NCBI GenBank assembly: GCA_900199555.1
Contig: FZQZ01000001.1
Coordinates: 496,001-560,000 of the forward strand
Direction of reading: 5' to 3'
DNA length: 64,000 bases
Source of the DNA: Prevotellaceae bacterium MN60
Lineage (GTDB): Bacteria; Bacteroidota; Bacteroidia; Bacteroidales; Bacteroidaceae
The position numbers were made by a program, and so were the translations under genes. How positions within the stretch are numbered: the stretch's first letter is position 1; the number at the start of each line of letters is the position of its first letter. Below the pieces are notes generated by a model. That model did not search any database, was not told where the DNA came from, and saw only the letters and a program-made list of their open reading frames with translations. Positions 1-7,988 of this stretch are shown in pieces.

Positions 1-2
1 GT

Positions 3-1889
3 GCTCCTGAGGGTGCATATATTATGTACACCACTAACGGTAGCGAACCAATGCCATCAGACGCTACAGAGGTACATCCGAAAACGATATCTATCACCAT
101 CAACAAGACTACAGTGGTTCGTGCCAAGGTATGCTGCGATGGTTGGCTGTCGCCTATGAGCAGTGCCCAGTCGTATGTGTTCCACCCCAGAGAGATGACG
201 ATTCCCGTATTCTCTATCCAGACTAACGACAAGTATCTGAACGATGCTGAGATTGGTCTCTTCGCTAATAATAACAGTAAGGAGGATAAGAAGACCCACG
301 ACTGGCGTCGCCCCATGAACATTGAGTTCTTCCCTGCTGAGGGTGAGGAGAGTGCCTTCAACCAGTTGGGCGAGCTCCGCATTCAGGGTGGACAGTCGCG
401 TGGCAATGCGCTCAAGTCTTTGGCACTCTATGCCAACAAGCGCTTTGATCCCGACCACAAGCAGTTCCAGTACGAGTTCTTCCCCGACCAGAAGCCTGGC
501 GTGAAGAAGTTTAAGTCGTTCTCTCTGCGCGATGGTGGTAACGACTTTGGCGACCTCTACTTCCGCGATGCTATCATCCAGCGCACAATGGCTAGTCATA
601 CCGACCTCGATTGGCAGGCTTGTCGCTCGGCAGTAGTCTATATCAATGGTCAGTATATGGGTATGCTCAATATCCGCGAGCGCTCTAACGCAGACAATAT
701 CTATAGCAACTACAACGGACTGGAAGATGTGGATGTGGTAGAGATCTCTCACGAGAAGGTAAATGGCGTAGACCAGTTTATTGAGGAGATAAAAGAGGGT
801 ACTGGCGACTTCTACGAGAACTTCAAGACCTTCTATAGCCAGACTGGGCATACCAAGGCTGAATATGAGGAATGGATTGATGTTGACGAGTACCTCTCAG
901 TGATGGTGATGAACCTGTTCTATGGTAACATCGACTTCCCCGGCAACAACTTTGTATTGTGGCGTCCTAATGAAGACGACACTGAGTCTGGACTGGCCAA
1001 GAGATTCCGCGTTATCGTAAAAGATACCGACTTCGGACTGGGTCTGTATGGCAGAGCTAACGATTATAACACCATCGACCTGCTCTATCATCCCAGCAAT
1101 TATCCTAATGACAACTGGGCATTCACAGAACCTGCCACACGCCTCATCAAGAATATGCTGAGCAATCAGGAACTGAAAAATATGTTTATCGACAAGTGCT
1201 GCGTATTCATGGGCGACTTTATGAATGCTGAGGGTACAGGTGAGATTATCGACCTCATCAAGGACGAAGCGATGGAAGAGTTTGTGGCTCATCGTAACAA
1301 GTATAATTCTTGGGGCGACAATCGCAACGATATCAACAACAAGTTTGAGAATGCCAAGAAGTGGCTCGCAGGCTATACCGAGTCTGGCTGGTGGGGAGAG
1401 ACTACTGTTCATGCCTCTCGCACAGACAACTTCCTCAACCACCTGAGCAGTCAGTATAACCTTGGCACTGCCTTCCCTGTCACTATCAACAAGAATGTGA
1501 CCGATATGCCTAAGACCGTTGCTGTCAACAATATCCAGCTCTCTAGTGGCATCTTCGATGGTAAGCTCTTCCCCAATCGTCAGCTCACCATCACTGCTAC
1601 TGCTCCCGAGGGTAAGATTGTTAAGGGCTGGAAGGTGGTTACCACTCCCAACTCTGGCAGCAGCAAGACCAAGGAGTATGAGGGCAATACGCTCGCACTC
1701 ACTCCCACAGCTTGCAAGTCGATGACCATCAAGACTATCCTCGCTGATGCTACAGGTATTGAAGAGATTGAGAACTCTTCACTCCACAATACTTACTCCG
1801 CACTCTACGACCTGCAGGGTAGAAAGATTACGAAGCCACAGGCTGGACAGATCTACATCCAGAATGGCAAAAAGGTCGTGATTAAGTGA
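3..1889 (+). CDS. CotH-kinase family secreted protein, 5' end outside window
   Basis: The reading frame is already open at base 3 and lacks a start, so the N-terminus lies upstream. The first residues (GAYIMYTTNGSEP) resemble the end of a chitobiase/hexosaminidase C-terminal-like beta-sandwich. A CotH protein-kinase-like region follows: a LRIQGGQSRG stretch, then KSFSLRDGGND, AVVYINGQYMGMLNIRER, and the acidic VIVKDTDFGLGLYG that corresponds to the metal-binding part of CotH kinases. Near the end come a repeat-like beta domain (KGWKV) and a tail reading LYDLQGRKITKP...IYIQNGKKVVIK, the Prevotella-type C-terminal sorting/anchoring tail, so export to the surface is inferred. The substrate is unknown. 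Family assignment is good; function is inferred from the fold only. Confidence 0.8.
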   Translation, partial: APEGAYIMYTTNGSEPMPSDATEVHPKTISITINKTTVVRAKVCCDGWLSPMSSAQSYVFHPREMTIPVFSIQTNDKYLNDAEIGLFANNNSKEDKKTHDWRRPMNIEFFPAEGEESAFNQLGELRIQGGQSRGNALKSLALYANKRFDPDHKQFQYEFFPDQKPGVKKFKSFSLRDGGNDFGDLYFRDAIIQRTMASHTDLDWQACRSAVVYINGQYMGMLNIRERSNADNIYSNYNGLEDVDVVEISHEKVNGVDQFIEEIKEGTGDFYENFKTFYSQTGHTKAEYEEWIDVDEYLSVMVMNLFYGNIDFPGNNFVLWRPNEDDTESGLAKRFRVIVKDTDFGLGLYGRANDYNTIDLLYHPSNYPNDNWAFTEPATRLIKNMLSNQELKNMFIDKCCVFMGDFMNAEGTGEIIDLIKDEAMEEFVAHRNKYNSWGDNRNDINNKFENAKKWLAGYTESGWWGETTVHASRTDNFLNHLSSQYNLGTAFPVTINKNVTDMPKTVAVNNIQLSSGIFDGKLFPNRQLTITATAPEGKIVKGWKVVTTPNSGSSKTKEYEGNTLALTPTACKSMTIKTILADATGIEEIENSSLHNTYSALYDLQGRKITKPQAGQIYIQNGKKVVIK

Positions 1890-1968
1890 GAGAAGAATTT
1901 GAACTAGTTCAAATTCTTCCGAGCGTGAACGAGCTCGAACGAAGTTCAAGGTCGTAATTAAGTGAGAG
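1872..1968. repeat. Duplicated gene tail with a 28-bp perfect palindrome
   Basis: Bases 1872-1892 (end of the CotH gene with its stop) recur at 1948-1968 with a single mismatch. Between the copies, 1892-1919 is a perfect 28-bp palindrome with arms gaagaatttgaact/agttcaaattcttc. It looks like a local duplication that left a non-coding second copy of the 3' end. As RNA the palindrome would be a hairpin, but no T-run follows it. Confidence 0.75.
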
Positions 1969-1988
1969 GAGAACTGAACTCGTAATAA

Positions 1989-2031
1989 AAAAAATTACCC
2001 AAACGTTACTTTAGCGTTTGGGTAATTTTTT
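1989..2031. terminator. Bidirectional intrinsic terminator
   Basis: A 17-bp perfect stem (1989-2005 with 2015-2031) has a 9-nt loop, with A-runs on the left and T-runs on the right, so it works on both strands for the convergent CotH and kinase-RapZ genes. The stop codon of the minus-strand gene (2006-2008) lies in the loop, so its last codons are part of the terminator stem. Confidence 0.9.
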
Positions 2032-3535
2032 GTTCTCTATGACATACACGCACCTCAATGCCAAACTTCTCATGGATATGTTCGGCCAAGTGCTGCGCAC
2101 TATATACGGAGCGATGCTGACCACCTGTACATCCGAAGCAGAACATCAGTGAGGTAAATCCACGCTGGATATATCGGCGCACATGGGCATCAGCCAGTTT
2201 ATATACACTATCCAAGAAGGTCAGTATCTCTCCGTCATCCTCCAAGAAGCGGATAACAGGCTCGTCTAATCCCGTCAGTTGCTTATACGGCTCATAACGT
2301 CCGGGATTGTGGGTTGAGCGACAGTCAAAGACATAGCCACCACCATTGCCCGACTCATCCTTAGGAATACCCTTGCCGTAAGAGAAACTATATACTCTTA
2401 CCACCAGTGGCCCCTGTGCATCATACTTAGAGAACGTAGCAGGACCATCCTGTGGGTGTGGCTTATAGGGATTCTTCTCGGTAGTCTTATAACCATCTGC
2501 ACGACTCGCCATAGTTTCTATCTTCTGAAACTGTGGCAGCTCAGTCAGTCGCTGCAACACATCCATCAGATAAGGATATGGGAAGTTACGCTCTGCCAAT
2601 AGTTCACGCAGATTCTGGATTGCAGGCGGGATAGACTCGATAAAGTGAGCCTTACGTTCGAAATAGCCACGGAAACCATAGGCTCCTAACACCTGCAACT
2701 GGCGGAACAATACAAACAAGCTCAGGCGTTCTACAAAGCGGTGAGCCGTAGGCACCTCAGTATATTGCTGCAGTGCATGATAGTATTCATATACCAGTTC
2801 TCGGCGCAACTTATGCGGATACTTTGCACTGGCCTGCCACAAGAAGGATGCCAAGTCGTAGTAGTAAGGACCACGGCGCCCACCTTGAAAGTCGATAAAG
2901 AAGGGATTACCCTTAGAGTCCATCATCACATTGCGAGCCTGAAAGTCGCGATAGAGGAAGCATTGCTCGTCATCAGCCTCCGTCAGGTCTTTTGCCAACA
3001 GGCGGAAGTCTGCCTCCAGTTTCAACTCGTGGAAGTCGAGCTCTGTAGCCTTCAGAAAACAATACTTAAAGTAGTTCAGGTCGAAGAGCACAGATACAGT
3101 ATCGAAGTCTGCCTGTGGATAACAGTTGGTGTAGTCCAACTCGCGAGCACCACGCAACTGTATGTTAGGCAATTCGCGAATGGTACGCTTCAGCAGTTCC
3201 TGTTCTTTCAAGGTATAGCGTCCACCAGCTTCTCGTCCGCCACGGATAGCATCAAACAGTGATACCGTGCCGAGGTCGGTCTGCAGGTAGCGCAGTTCAT
3301 CCTCTGAAACAGCCAATACCTGTGGCACTGGCAACTGCCTCTTGGTAAAATGCTTAGCCAGATACACAAAGGCATGATTCTCGTCACGACTGGTGCCGAT
3401 ACATCCCACTACCGAGGAGCCATCCTCAGCTATCATTCGGTAGTATTCGCGGTTGCTGCCAGCACCTGCCAACTTCTCTACCTGCTGAGGTTCTGCCCCA
3501 CTCCATGTCTTATATAGTTCCAGTAATTTCTTCAT
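2006..3535 (-). CDS. Phosphotransferase (APH-like)-RapZ C-terminal domain fusion
   Basis: A 509-aa two-domain protein. Residues ~10-320 are an aminoglycoside-phosphotransferase-like kinase, close to the sugar kinases AmgK/MurNAc kinase: FLYRDFQARNVM is the catalytic loop and FFIDFQGGRRGP the metal-binding DFG-like segment. Residues ~365-509 match the C-terminal domain of RapZ (VRVYSFSYGKG..., FCFGCTGGQHRSV). In proteobacteria RapZ senses GlcN6P and controls GlmS; here the GTPase-like N-terminal part of RapZ is replaced by a kinase, so a role in amino-sugar or cell-wall sugar recycling is inferred. The ATG at 3535 is preferred over an upstream in-frame ATG because the -7 box (complement of 3543-3550) sits only 8 nt before it, leaving an almost leaderless mRNA. 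Confidence 0.85.
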   Translation of the reverse strand: MKKLLELYKTWSGAEPQQVEKLAGAGSNREYYRMIAEDGSSVVGCIGTSRDENHAFVYLAKHFTKRQLPVPQVLAVSEDELRYLQTDLGTVSLFDAIRGGREAGGRYTLKEQELLKRTIRELPNIQLRGARELDYTNCYPQADFDTVSVLFDLNYFKYCFLKATELDFHELKLEADFRLLAKDLTEADDEQCFLYRDFQARNVMMDSKGNPFFIDFQGGRRGPYYYDLASFLWQASAKYPHKLRRELVYEYYHALQQYTEVPTAHRFVERLSLFVLFRQLQVLGAYGFRGYFERKAHFIESIPPAIQNLRELLAERNFPYPYLMDVLQRLTELPQFQKIETMASRADGYKTTEKNPYKPHPQDGPATFSKYDAQGPLVVRVYSFSYGKGIPKDESGNGGGYVFDCRSTHNPGRYEPYKQLTGLDEPVIRFLEDDGEILTFLDSVYKLADAHVRRYIQRGFTSLMFCFGCTGGQHRSVYSAQHLAEHIHEKFGIEVRVCHREQKITQTLK

Positions 3536-3542
3536 ACTAGTG

Positions 3543-3632
3543 CAAAAGTACAATTTTTCGAGAGAAGCACAAAAGAAAATCCCTCTTTTTTGCAGAAATA
3601 TTTGGATGCTCGTGGCGAAAGTAGTACCTTTG
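3543..3632. promoter_or_regulatory. Divergent Bacteroidetes promoters
   Basis: Minus strand: TACTTTTG (complement of 3543-3550) with a TTTG about 19 nt upstream drives the kinase-RapZ gene. Plus strand: TTTG at 3601-3604, a 20-nt spacer and TACCTTTG at 3625-3632 drive the acetyltransferase gene. Both fit the sigma-ABfr consensus. Confidence 0.75.
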
Positions 3633-3681
3633 CAGAGTACAACAGAAACTTTGCTATAGCCATTCTAAACAACAAGAAACG

Positions 3682-4149
3682 ATGATTAGACAAGCACAAA
3701 CACAAGACATCAATCAAATTCTGAAGTTACTGCATCAGGTGAATATGGTGCACCACAAGTTGCGTCCCGACCTGTTTAAGCCCCATACCACCAAGTACGA
3801 TGCGCAAGAGTTAGAGGCACTAATGCAAGACCCCAAGAGCCTCATCTTCGTTTTTGACTCCGAAGGTCGCATCCTTGGTCATGCCTTTTGTCTGATTCAA
3901 GAAGTCAAATCTCACCGTTTGCTAGAAGACATCAAGACCCTTTATATCGATGACATCTGTGTAGACGAGTCGGCTCGTGGACAGCATGTAGGCAAAGCCT
4001 TGTTCGAACATATTCGCAACTATGCCCAAACTATTGGTTGCCATAATATCACCCTCAACGTATGGGAGGGCAACACCCCTGCCTTAAGCTTCTATCAGCA
4101 CATGGGCATGGGAGTGCAGAAGACGGGCATGGAGATTATACTTCATTGA
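3682..4149 (+). CDS. GNAT family N-acetyltransferase
   Basis: A 155-aa single-domain GNAT protein that would transfer an acyl group from acetyl-CoA to an amine; substrate unknown. Visible features are the beta4 segment LYIDDICVDES, the CoA pyrophosphate-binding loop motif A RGQHVGKALFEHI (Q/RxxGxA type), and the C-terminal NVWEGNTPALSFYQHMGM typical of beta5-alpha4. It stands alone behind its own promoter (-7 box at 3625-3632) with a ~45-nt leader and is followed by a separate promoter for the Fic gene. Length is normal for the family. Confidence 0.85.
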   Translation: MIRQAQTQDINQILKLLHQVNMVHHKLRPDLFKPHTTKYDAQELEALMQDPKSLIFVFDSEGRILGHAFCLIQEVKSHRLLEDIKTLYIDDICVDESARGQHVGKALFEHIRNYAQTIGCHNITLNVWEGNTPALSFYQHMGMGVQKTGMEIILH

Positions 4150-4243
4150 GAGTGCAGGGAACTGCGACACACAAATAAATAGACAAAACATTTTTGTATG
4201 TCGATATTCTTTTGTATCTTTGCAAATGCAATAATGCACCACA

Positions 4244-5278
4244 ATGCGTATGAGTTATACACCCCCGTTCACAATAACAGAAAAGATTCTGCATCTTGTA
4301 TCAGAGATATCTGAGCAAATAGGCATCCTCAATGCAAGACTTGGCGAGAACGTACCCTCGCCTATGCTTCGCAAGAGGAACCAGATAAAGACTATCCACT
4401 CATCGCTAGCTATAGAAAACAACACGCTATCGCTGAAACAAGTAACCGATATTGTGAATGGAAAACACGTATTAGGTGCCCCTGACGAGATACAAGAGGT
4501 AAAGAATGCCATTGAAGCCTATCGTCTTATGCCAGAATTAGATGCTTTTAAGGAAAAAGATTTATTGAAGGCACATGGGTTGATGATGAAAGATTTGGTA
4601 AAACAGGCTGGTCATTATCGTCAAGAGGGTGTAGGCGTATTCGATAGTAATGGTAACTGTCTGCACATGGCACCTCCTGCAGATCGCGTGCCAGAGTTGA
4701 TGGCAGATCTTTTTCAGTGGGTTAAGACTTGTAAGACACACCCACTCATCTATTCATGCGTGTTCCACTATGAATTCGAGTTTATCCATCCCCTTGTTGA
4801 TGGTAACGGACGTATGGGGCGTTATTGGCAGACCATGCTACTCGCTCATTGGAAAGGTATTTTTGCATGGCTCCCTGTAGAAACTATTGTCAAAGAGCAT
4901 CAACAAGAATACTATAGCATCATCGCAAAATGTGATGCAGCAGGAGAGAGCACCCTATTTATTGAGTTCATGCTTAAATGCCTACTCGAAGCAATGGAGA
5001 ACTACGAAGAGAGTGACGATGCAGAAGACATTGCAGGACTGCACGATAAACTGCACGATAAACTGCACGATAAATTTCCAGAATTGTCAGAGAAGTCCTT
5101 TGAGATATTGGAAATTTTAAAGATGCACCCCAGTCTTAAAGCAGAGGATATAGGTATGCAAGTTTATCTTTCCGAACGTCAGGTTAAAACGTATCTCAAT
5201 ACGCTCAAGCAGGCAGGCCTCATTGTCCGTGTAGGTAGCAACAAGACAGGCTATTGGAAAGTAACTATTGAGGTATAA
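4244..5278 (+). CDS. Fic domain AMP-transferase (class II, self-inhibited)
   Basis: A 344-aa protein. The N-terminal inhibitory helix is visible as SSLAIEN, matching S/TxxxE(G/N), and the core Fic motif HPLVDGNGRMGR matches HxFx(D/E)GNGRxxR except Leu for Phe, so AMPylation competence with auto-inhibition is expected. The C-terminal ~75 residues read as a winged helix (LKAEDIGMQVYLSERQVKTYLNTLKQAGLI), usual for Fic proteins of this architecture. A linker between the parts carries a threefold LHDK repeat. The promoter TATCTTTG lies about 30 nt upstream. Start could also be the second Met at 4250. No antitoxin partner is adjacent. Target unknown. Confidence 0.9.
   Translation: MRMSYTPPFTITEKILHLVSEISEQIGILNARLGENVPSPMLRKRNQIKTIHSSLAIENNTLSLKQVTDIVNGKHVLGAPDEIQEVKNAIEAYRLMPELDAFKEKDLLKAHGLMMKDLVKQAGHYRQEGVGVFDSNGNCLHMAPPADRVPELMADLFQWVKTCKTHPLIYSCVFHYEFEFIHPLVDGNGRMGRYWQTMLLAHWKGIFAWLPVETIVKEHQQEYYSIIAKCDAAGESTLFIEFMLKCLLEAMENYEESDDAEDIAGLHDKLHDKLHDKFPELSEKSFEILEILKMHPSLKAEDIGMQVYLSERQVKTYLNTLKQAGLIVRVGSNKTGYWKVTIEV
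5039..5074 (+). repeat. 12-bp tandem repeat x3 in the Fic gene
   Basis: Three consecutive copies of ctgcacgataaa encode LHDK-LHDK-LHDK, just before the winged-helix domain. The unit is a multiple of three, so copy-number change alters linker length without breaking the frame. Confidence 0.9.
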
Positions 5279-5429
5279 ATTGCTACATTGCTACAAGCAT
5301 TCCCCGAATACAAATTTTCATCGCAAGAGTGCAGGATACAGCGAAACGTAATCAACGATGTCCTTTGCCGTAATATACGAGCCAGCGATATTACGGATAC
5401 GATGAAGCATGCTCGATTTACCACTTGTC

Positions 5430-5547
5430 CGAACGAACAGTTCGAACAATTTCTTTGTGTGAGCGCGAAAATATGCTTTATAATATATTTATATTATAAC
5501 TCTTCTAGTCAAGTTCGCTCGCAAAAACTGTTCGAACTGTTCGTTCG
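5430..5547. repeat. Long inverted repeat in the gap after fic
   Basis: This is the main content of the gene-free stretch 5279-5645. A 19-bp arm (cgaacgaacagttcgaaca, 5430-5448) has a perfect inverted copy at 5529-5547. Inside lie shorter paired segments (gtgagcg / cgctcgc) and the AT palindrome tataatata..tatattata. It could be a miniature inverted-repeat element or a strong cruciform/terminator. A reading frame spanning the gap has no promoter or recognisable content and is not called. Confidence 0.7.
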
Positions 5548-5645
5548 CCAATTTTCCTCTTTGCTCGTTTTGGGGAATATAGCACAAATGGCGATAATAG
5601 CGAAAAACAACAAACTATCAGAACTTCCCGAAGAGAGTATACCAA

Positions 5646-5858
5646 CTACAGTTTCTCCAATAAGCTATCTATATTCCAACCGCAGATAGCAATAAAAAAA
5701 TCATCCGCATTTTCTTCTGCAAGGCTAAGGGATAACAGTTGTCGTCCTTTCTTATAATATACTTCATCATCGTTGATTATTTCCTCTACCAATATCTCAA
5801 CAAATCTCTCTAGGAGTGATTCATTCTCTAAGATGTCCTCTATAACTTTCTTATTCAT
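5646..5858 (-). CDS. Small acidic hypothetical protein (70 aa)
   Basis: Not recognised. A 70-aa protein beginning MNKKVIEDILEN, rich in Asp/Glu, with no transmembrane segment; predicted mostly helical. The ATG at 5858 is chosen because a clear promoter (TACCTTTG, with TTTG ~20 nt upstream) ends about 10 nt before it on the minus strand; a Met four codons upstream falls in the TSS region. It faces the inverted repeat at 5430-5547 and is divergent from the HNH gene. Small acidic proteins next to nucleases can be inhibitors, but nothing in the sequence shows that here. Confidence 0.6.
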   Translation of the reverse strand: MNKKVIEDILENESLLERFVEILVEEIINDDEVYYKKGRQLLSLSLAEENADDFFIAICGWNIDSLLEKL

Positions 5859-6097
5859 GTTTTTGTGCAAAGGTAGTAACTACAATCTAATGAAACAAAC
5901 TATTTAGCAATTACCAGGATTATCCAGGACTACTTAACATCTTATTAATTTTATTGAAAAAATCACTGAATTTGGCGTAGTTTTACAAAACTTTTGTATC
6001 TTTGCACAAGAGATATCTAATTAAAAACAAAGATAGTTGCCAACCAGAAACTATCTTTCAAATCTTAATAACAACTGTATTAAATTCATAAGTTACT

Positions 6098-6868
6098 ATG
6101 GATAGAAAAGATGTTTGGACAGAAGAACAAATCACAATAGTGCTATATGAATATTGTAAGAAACCCTTTGGACAATTCTCGTCAACAAAACCATTCGTTA
6201 AGGAATTGGGGGAGTTGATTAATCGAAAGCCAGGAGCCATTGTTCGCAAAGTGGGTAATCTTGCCAGTTTTGACCCTCAAATGAAAGCAAGAGGTGTTGG
6301 AGGGTTAGCCCATACATCAAAAGCAGACAAGATAGTGTGGAATCGCTATTATGGGCATTGGGATCAACTAGCTTATGACGCAGAACTTCTTATATCCCAA
6401 TTAAAAAACAAAGAGTTCGAAGAATCACTAGAGATTGATTTGAACAACTTACCAACAGGGGCTGAAAGAAAACAAGAAGTAAAAAGGAGAATTAACCAAG
6501 ACTTCTTTAGAGCTACTGTCCTATCGTCTTACAAATATCGTTGTTGTATCACTGGCATCACAAGTAGTCAATTATTGGAGGCTTGCCACATTTTAGGTTG
6601 GGCTGACAACGAAAACAATCGCACGAATCCAAAGAACGGACTTTGCATGACCCCAACCTTTCATCGTGCTTACGATAAGTTTCTGATGGCAATAACACCT
6701 GACTATGAGATTGTCTTATCCGATGAGATATTAAGCGGAACTAAGGATGACACAACTTTGAAGTATCTTCGTGACTTGCAAGGAAGACACATCATAATGC
6801 CAGAGAGGTTTGCGCCAGAACAAGAATTTCTAGCCCAGCACTTCGAGGCATATAAACATCATCTTTAG
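6098..6868 (+). CDS. HNH endonuclease
   Basis: A 256-aa protein with a C-terminal HNH nuclease module (HNH_2 type): YRCCITGI at ~145-152, LEACHILGWADNENN with the conserved His, then NPKNGLCMTPTFHRAYD. The N-terminal ~100 residues (WTEEQITIVLYEYCK...) resemble a small helical DNA-binding region seen in predicted restriction-type HNH proteins. A strong promoter (TATCTTTG near 5997) leaves a ~90-nt leader. No methyltransferase is next to it, so a classic restriction-modification role is not supported; a stand-alone defence nuclease is possible. Its stop overlaps the stop of the convergent gene. Confidence 0.8.
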   Translation: MDRKDVWTEEQITIVLYEYCKKPFGQFSSTKPFVKELGELINRKPGAIVRKVGNLASFDPQMKARGVGGLAHTSKADKIVWNRYYGHWDQLAYDAELLISQLKNKEFEESLEIDLNNLPTGAERKQEVKRRINQDFFRATVLSSYKYRCCITGITSSQLLEACHILGWADNENNRTNPKNGLCMTPTFHRAYDKFLMAITPDYEIVLSDEILSGTKDDTTLKYLRDLQGRHIIMPERFAPEQEFLAQHFEAYKHHL

Positions 6869-7458
6869 ACTTCACACAAATAGTCATCTTCCTCCATATC
6901 CTCCTCATGTTCATCAATCTCACGCATCGCGATTGACCAATCATACTTATGAACAGCAAATTCACCATTACAACCAATAAAATGATCAATACCGTCATCA
7001 TACCAATCTATGTCGACGATGTGCCCTTCTTCGTGTATAAAATATAAAGATTTGCTTGAAAAACTCCATACCAAGTTTGCTGTCCCTGAATGTGTGTCAC
7101 CATCCAAAACTATTAAATCCTCCTTGTCAAGCCATAATATACATTTATATATATCTATGGCCTTGCCGTCTAGAGTAGCAACAGGTATCCAACTTGAAAT
7201 AGAATTCTGTCCTTCACCCAATTGGTGCACAAGGATGCGTCCTGTCTTTCTGTCGAACTTTACCATATCAAAGGTAAGGCTTTTGACCGTATTCTCATCT
7301 ACAATTTGAATCCTTACACCAACTTTACTCGTCAAATCATCATACAAGCAACGCGGAGTTTCTGTTTCACTTATCCATTTCTCGACCGTATTTATATAAG
7401 TAGCCACAGACTTATGAATGTCCTTTTCCAAGGTGCTCAGTATTCTTTCTCTATTCAT
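6865..7458 (-). CDS. Hypothetical protein (197 aa), convergent with HNH gene
   Basis: Not recognised. A soluble protein of mixed alpha/beta character (IDIYKCILWLDKEDLIVLDGD, FSSKSLYFIHEEGHIVDIDWYDDG), ending in an acidic tail (EIDEHEEDMEEDD). HEEGH resembles an HExxH zinc site, but nothing else supports a protease. The gene has its own promoter (TATCTTTG about 10 nt before the ATG) and ends tail-to-tail with the HNH gene with a 4-bp overlap. The acidic, convergent arrangement is compatible with an immunity or modulator role but that is speculation. Confidence 0.65.
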   Translation of the reverse strand: MNRERILSTLEKDIHKSVATYINTVEKWISETETPRCLYDDLTSKVGVRIQIVDENTVKSLTFDMVKFDRKTGRILVHQLGEGQNSISSWIPVATLDGKAIDIYKCILWLDKEDLIVLDGDTHSGTANLVWSFSSKSLYFIHEEGHIVDIDWYDDGIDHFIGCNGEFAVHKYDWSIAMREIDEHEEDMEEDDYLCEV

Positions 7459-7582
7459 CTTTTTTCCGCAAAGATACCCCGGAAAGGAATTATTTGCAAA
7501 TATTCCGGCATTCTTTAAGATTTTACCGGCTTTGTTAAGAATTTAAGAATAATTTTGTATATTTGCAGGCAGTTAGAATGTC

Positions 7583-7972
7583 ATGAAACAAATTGAGGTC
7601 GTTGCAGCAATTATCTGCAAGGGAGATAAGGTGTTTGCCACCCAGAGAGGGTATGGCGAATGGAAGGACTGGTGGGAGTTTCCCGGCGGAAAGATGGAGG
7701 CTGGAGAAACGGCGGAAGAGGCTCTCGTGAGGGAGATAAACGAAGAGCTGTCAGCGGAGATATGCGTAGAGAGGTTGGTGTGTACAGTGGAACACGACTA
7801 CCCTACCTTTCATCTCACCATGCATTGCTATCTCTGCAGGTTGACGTCCGAGGCGCTACATCTGAATGAGCACGAGGCTGCAAAGTGGTTGGCAAAGCAC
7901 GAACTGGACAGCGTGAAGTGGTTGCCAGCAGACGTGAAAGTGGTAGAGACAATAAGAAAAACTATACAATAA
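7583..7972 (+). CDS. mutT: NUDIX hydrolase, MutT-like (8-oxo-dGTP diphosphatase)
   Basis: A 129-aa protein with a complete Nudix box GGKMEAGETAEEALVREINE-EL (GX5EX7REUXEEXGU) at ~36-58. The N-terminus KQIEVVAAIICKGDKVFATQRG is that of MutT-type (d)NTP pyrophosphatases that hydrolyse 8-oxo-dGTP to the monophosphate. The promoter TATATTTG is about 20 nt upstream. The next gene, a purine-base permease, starts 16 nt after the stop, so the two form an operon. Exact substrate is inferred from family. Confidence 0.85.
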   Translation: MKQIEVVAAIICKGDKVFATQRGYGEWKDWWEFPGGKMEAGETAEEALVREINEELSAEICVERLVCTVEHDYPTFHLTMHCYLCRLTSEALHLNEHEAAKWLAKHELDSVKWLPADVKVVETIRKTIQ

Positions 7973-7988
7973 TAAAAACTATAAACTC

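Noticed and set aside
57..851. 264-codon open frame on the minus strand
   Set aside because: Shadow of the CotH gene; no promoter, no recognisable domain, composition follows the opposite-strand codons.
5288..5689. 133-codon frame in the gap after fic
   Set aside because: Spans the long inverted repeat and overlaps the better supported minus-strand gene at 5646-5858; no promoter.
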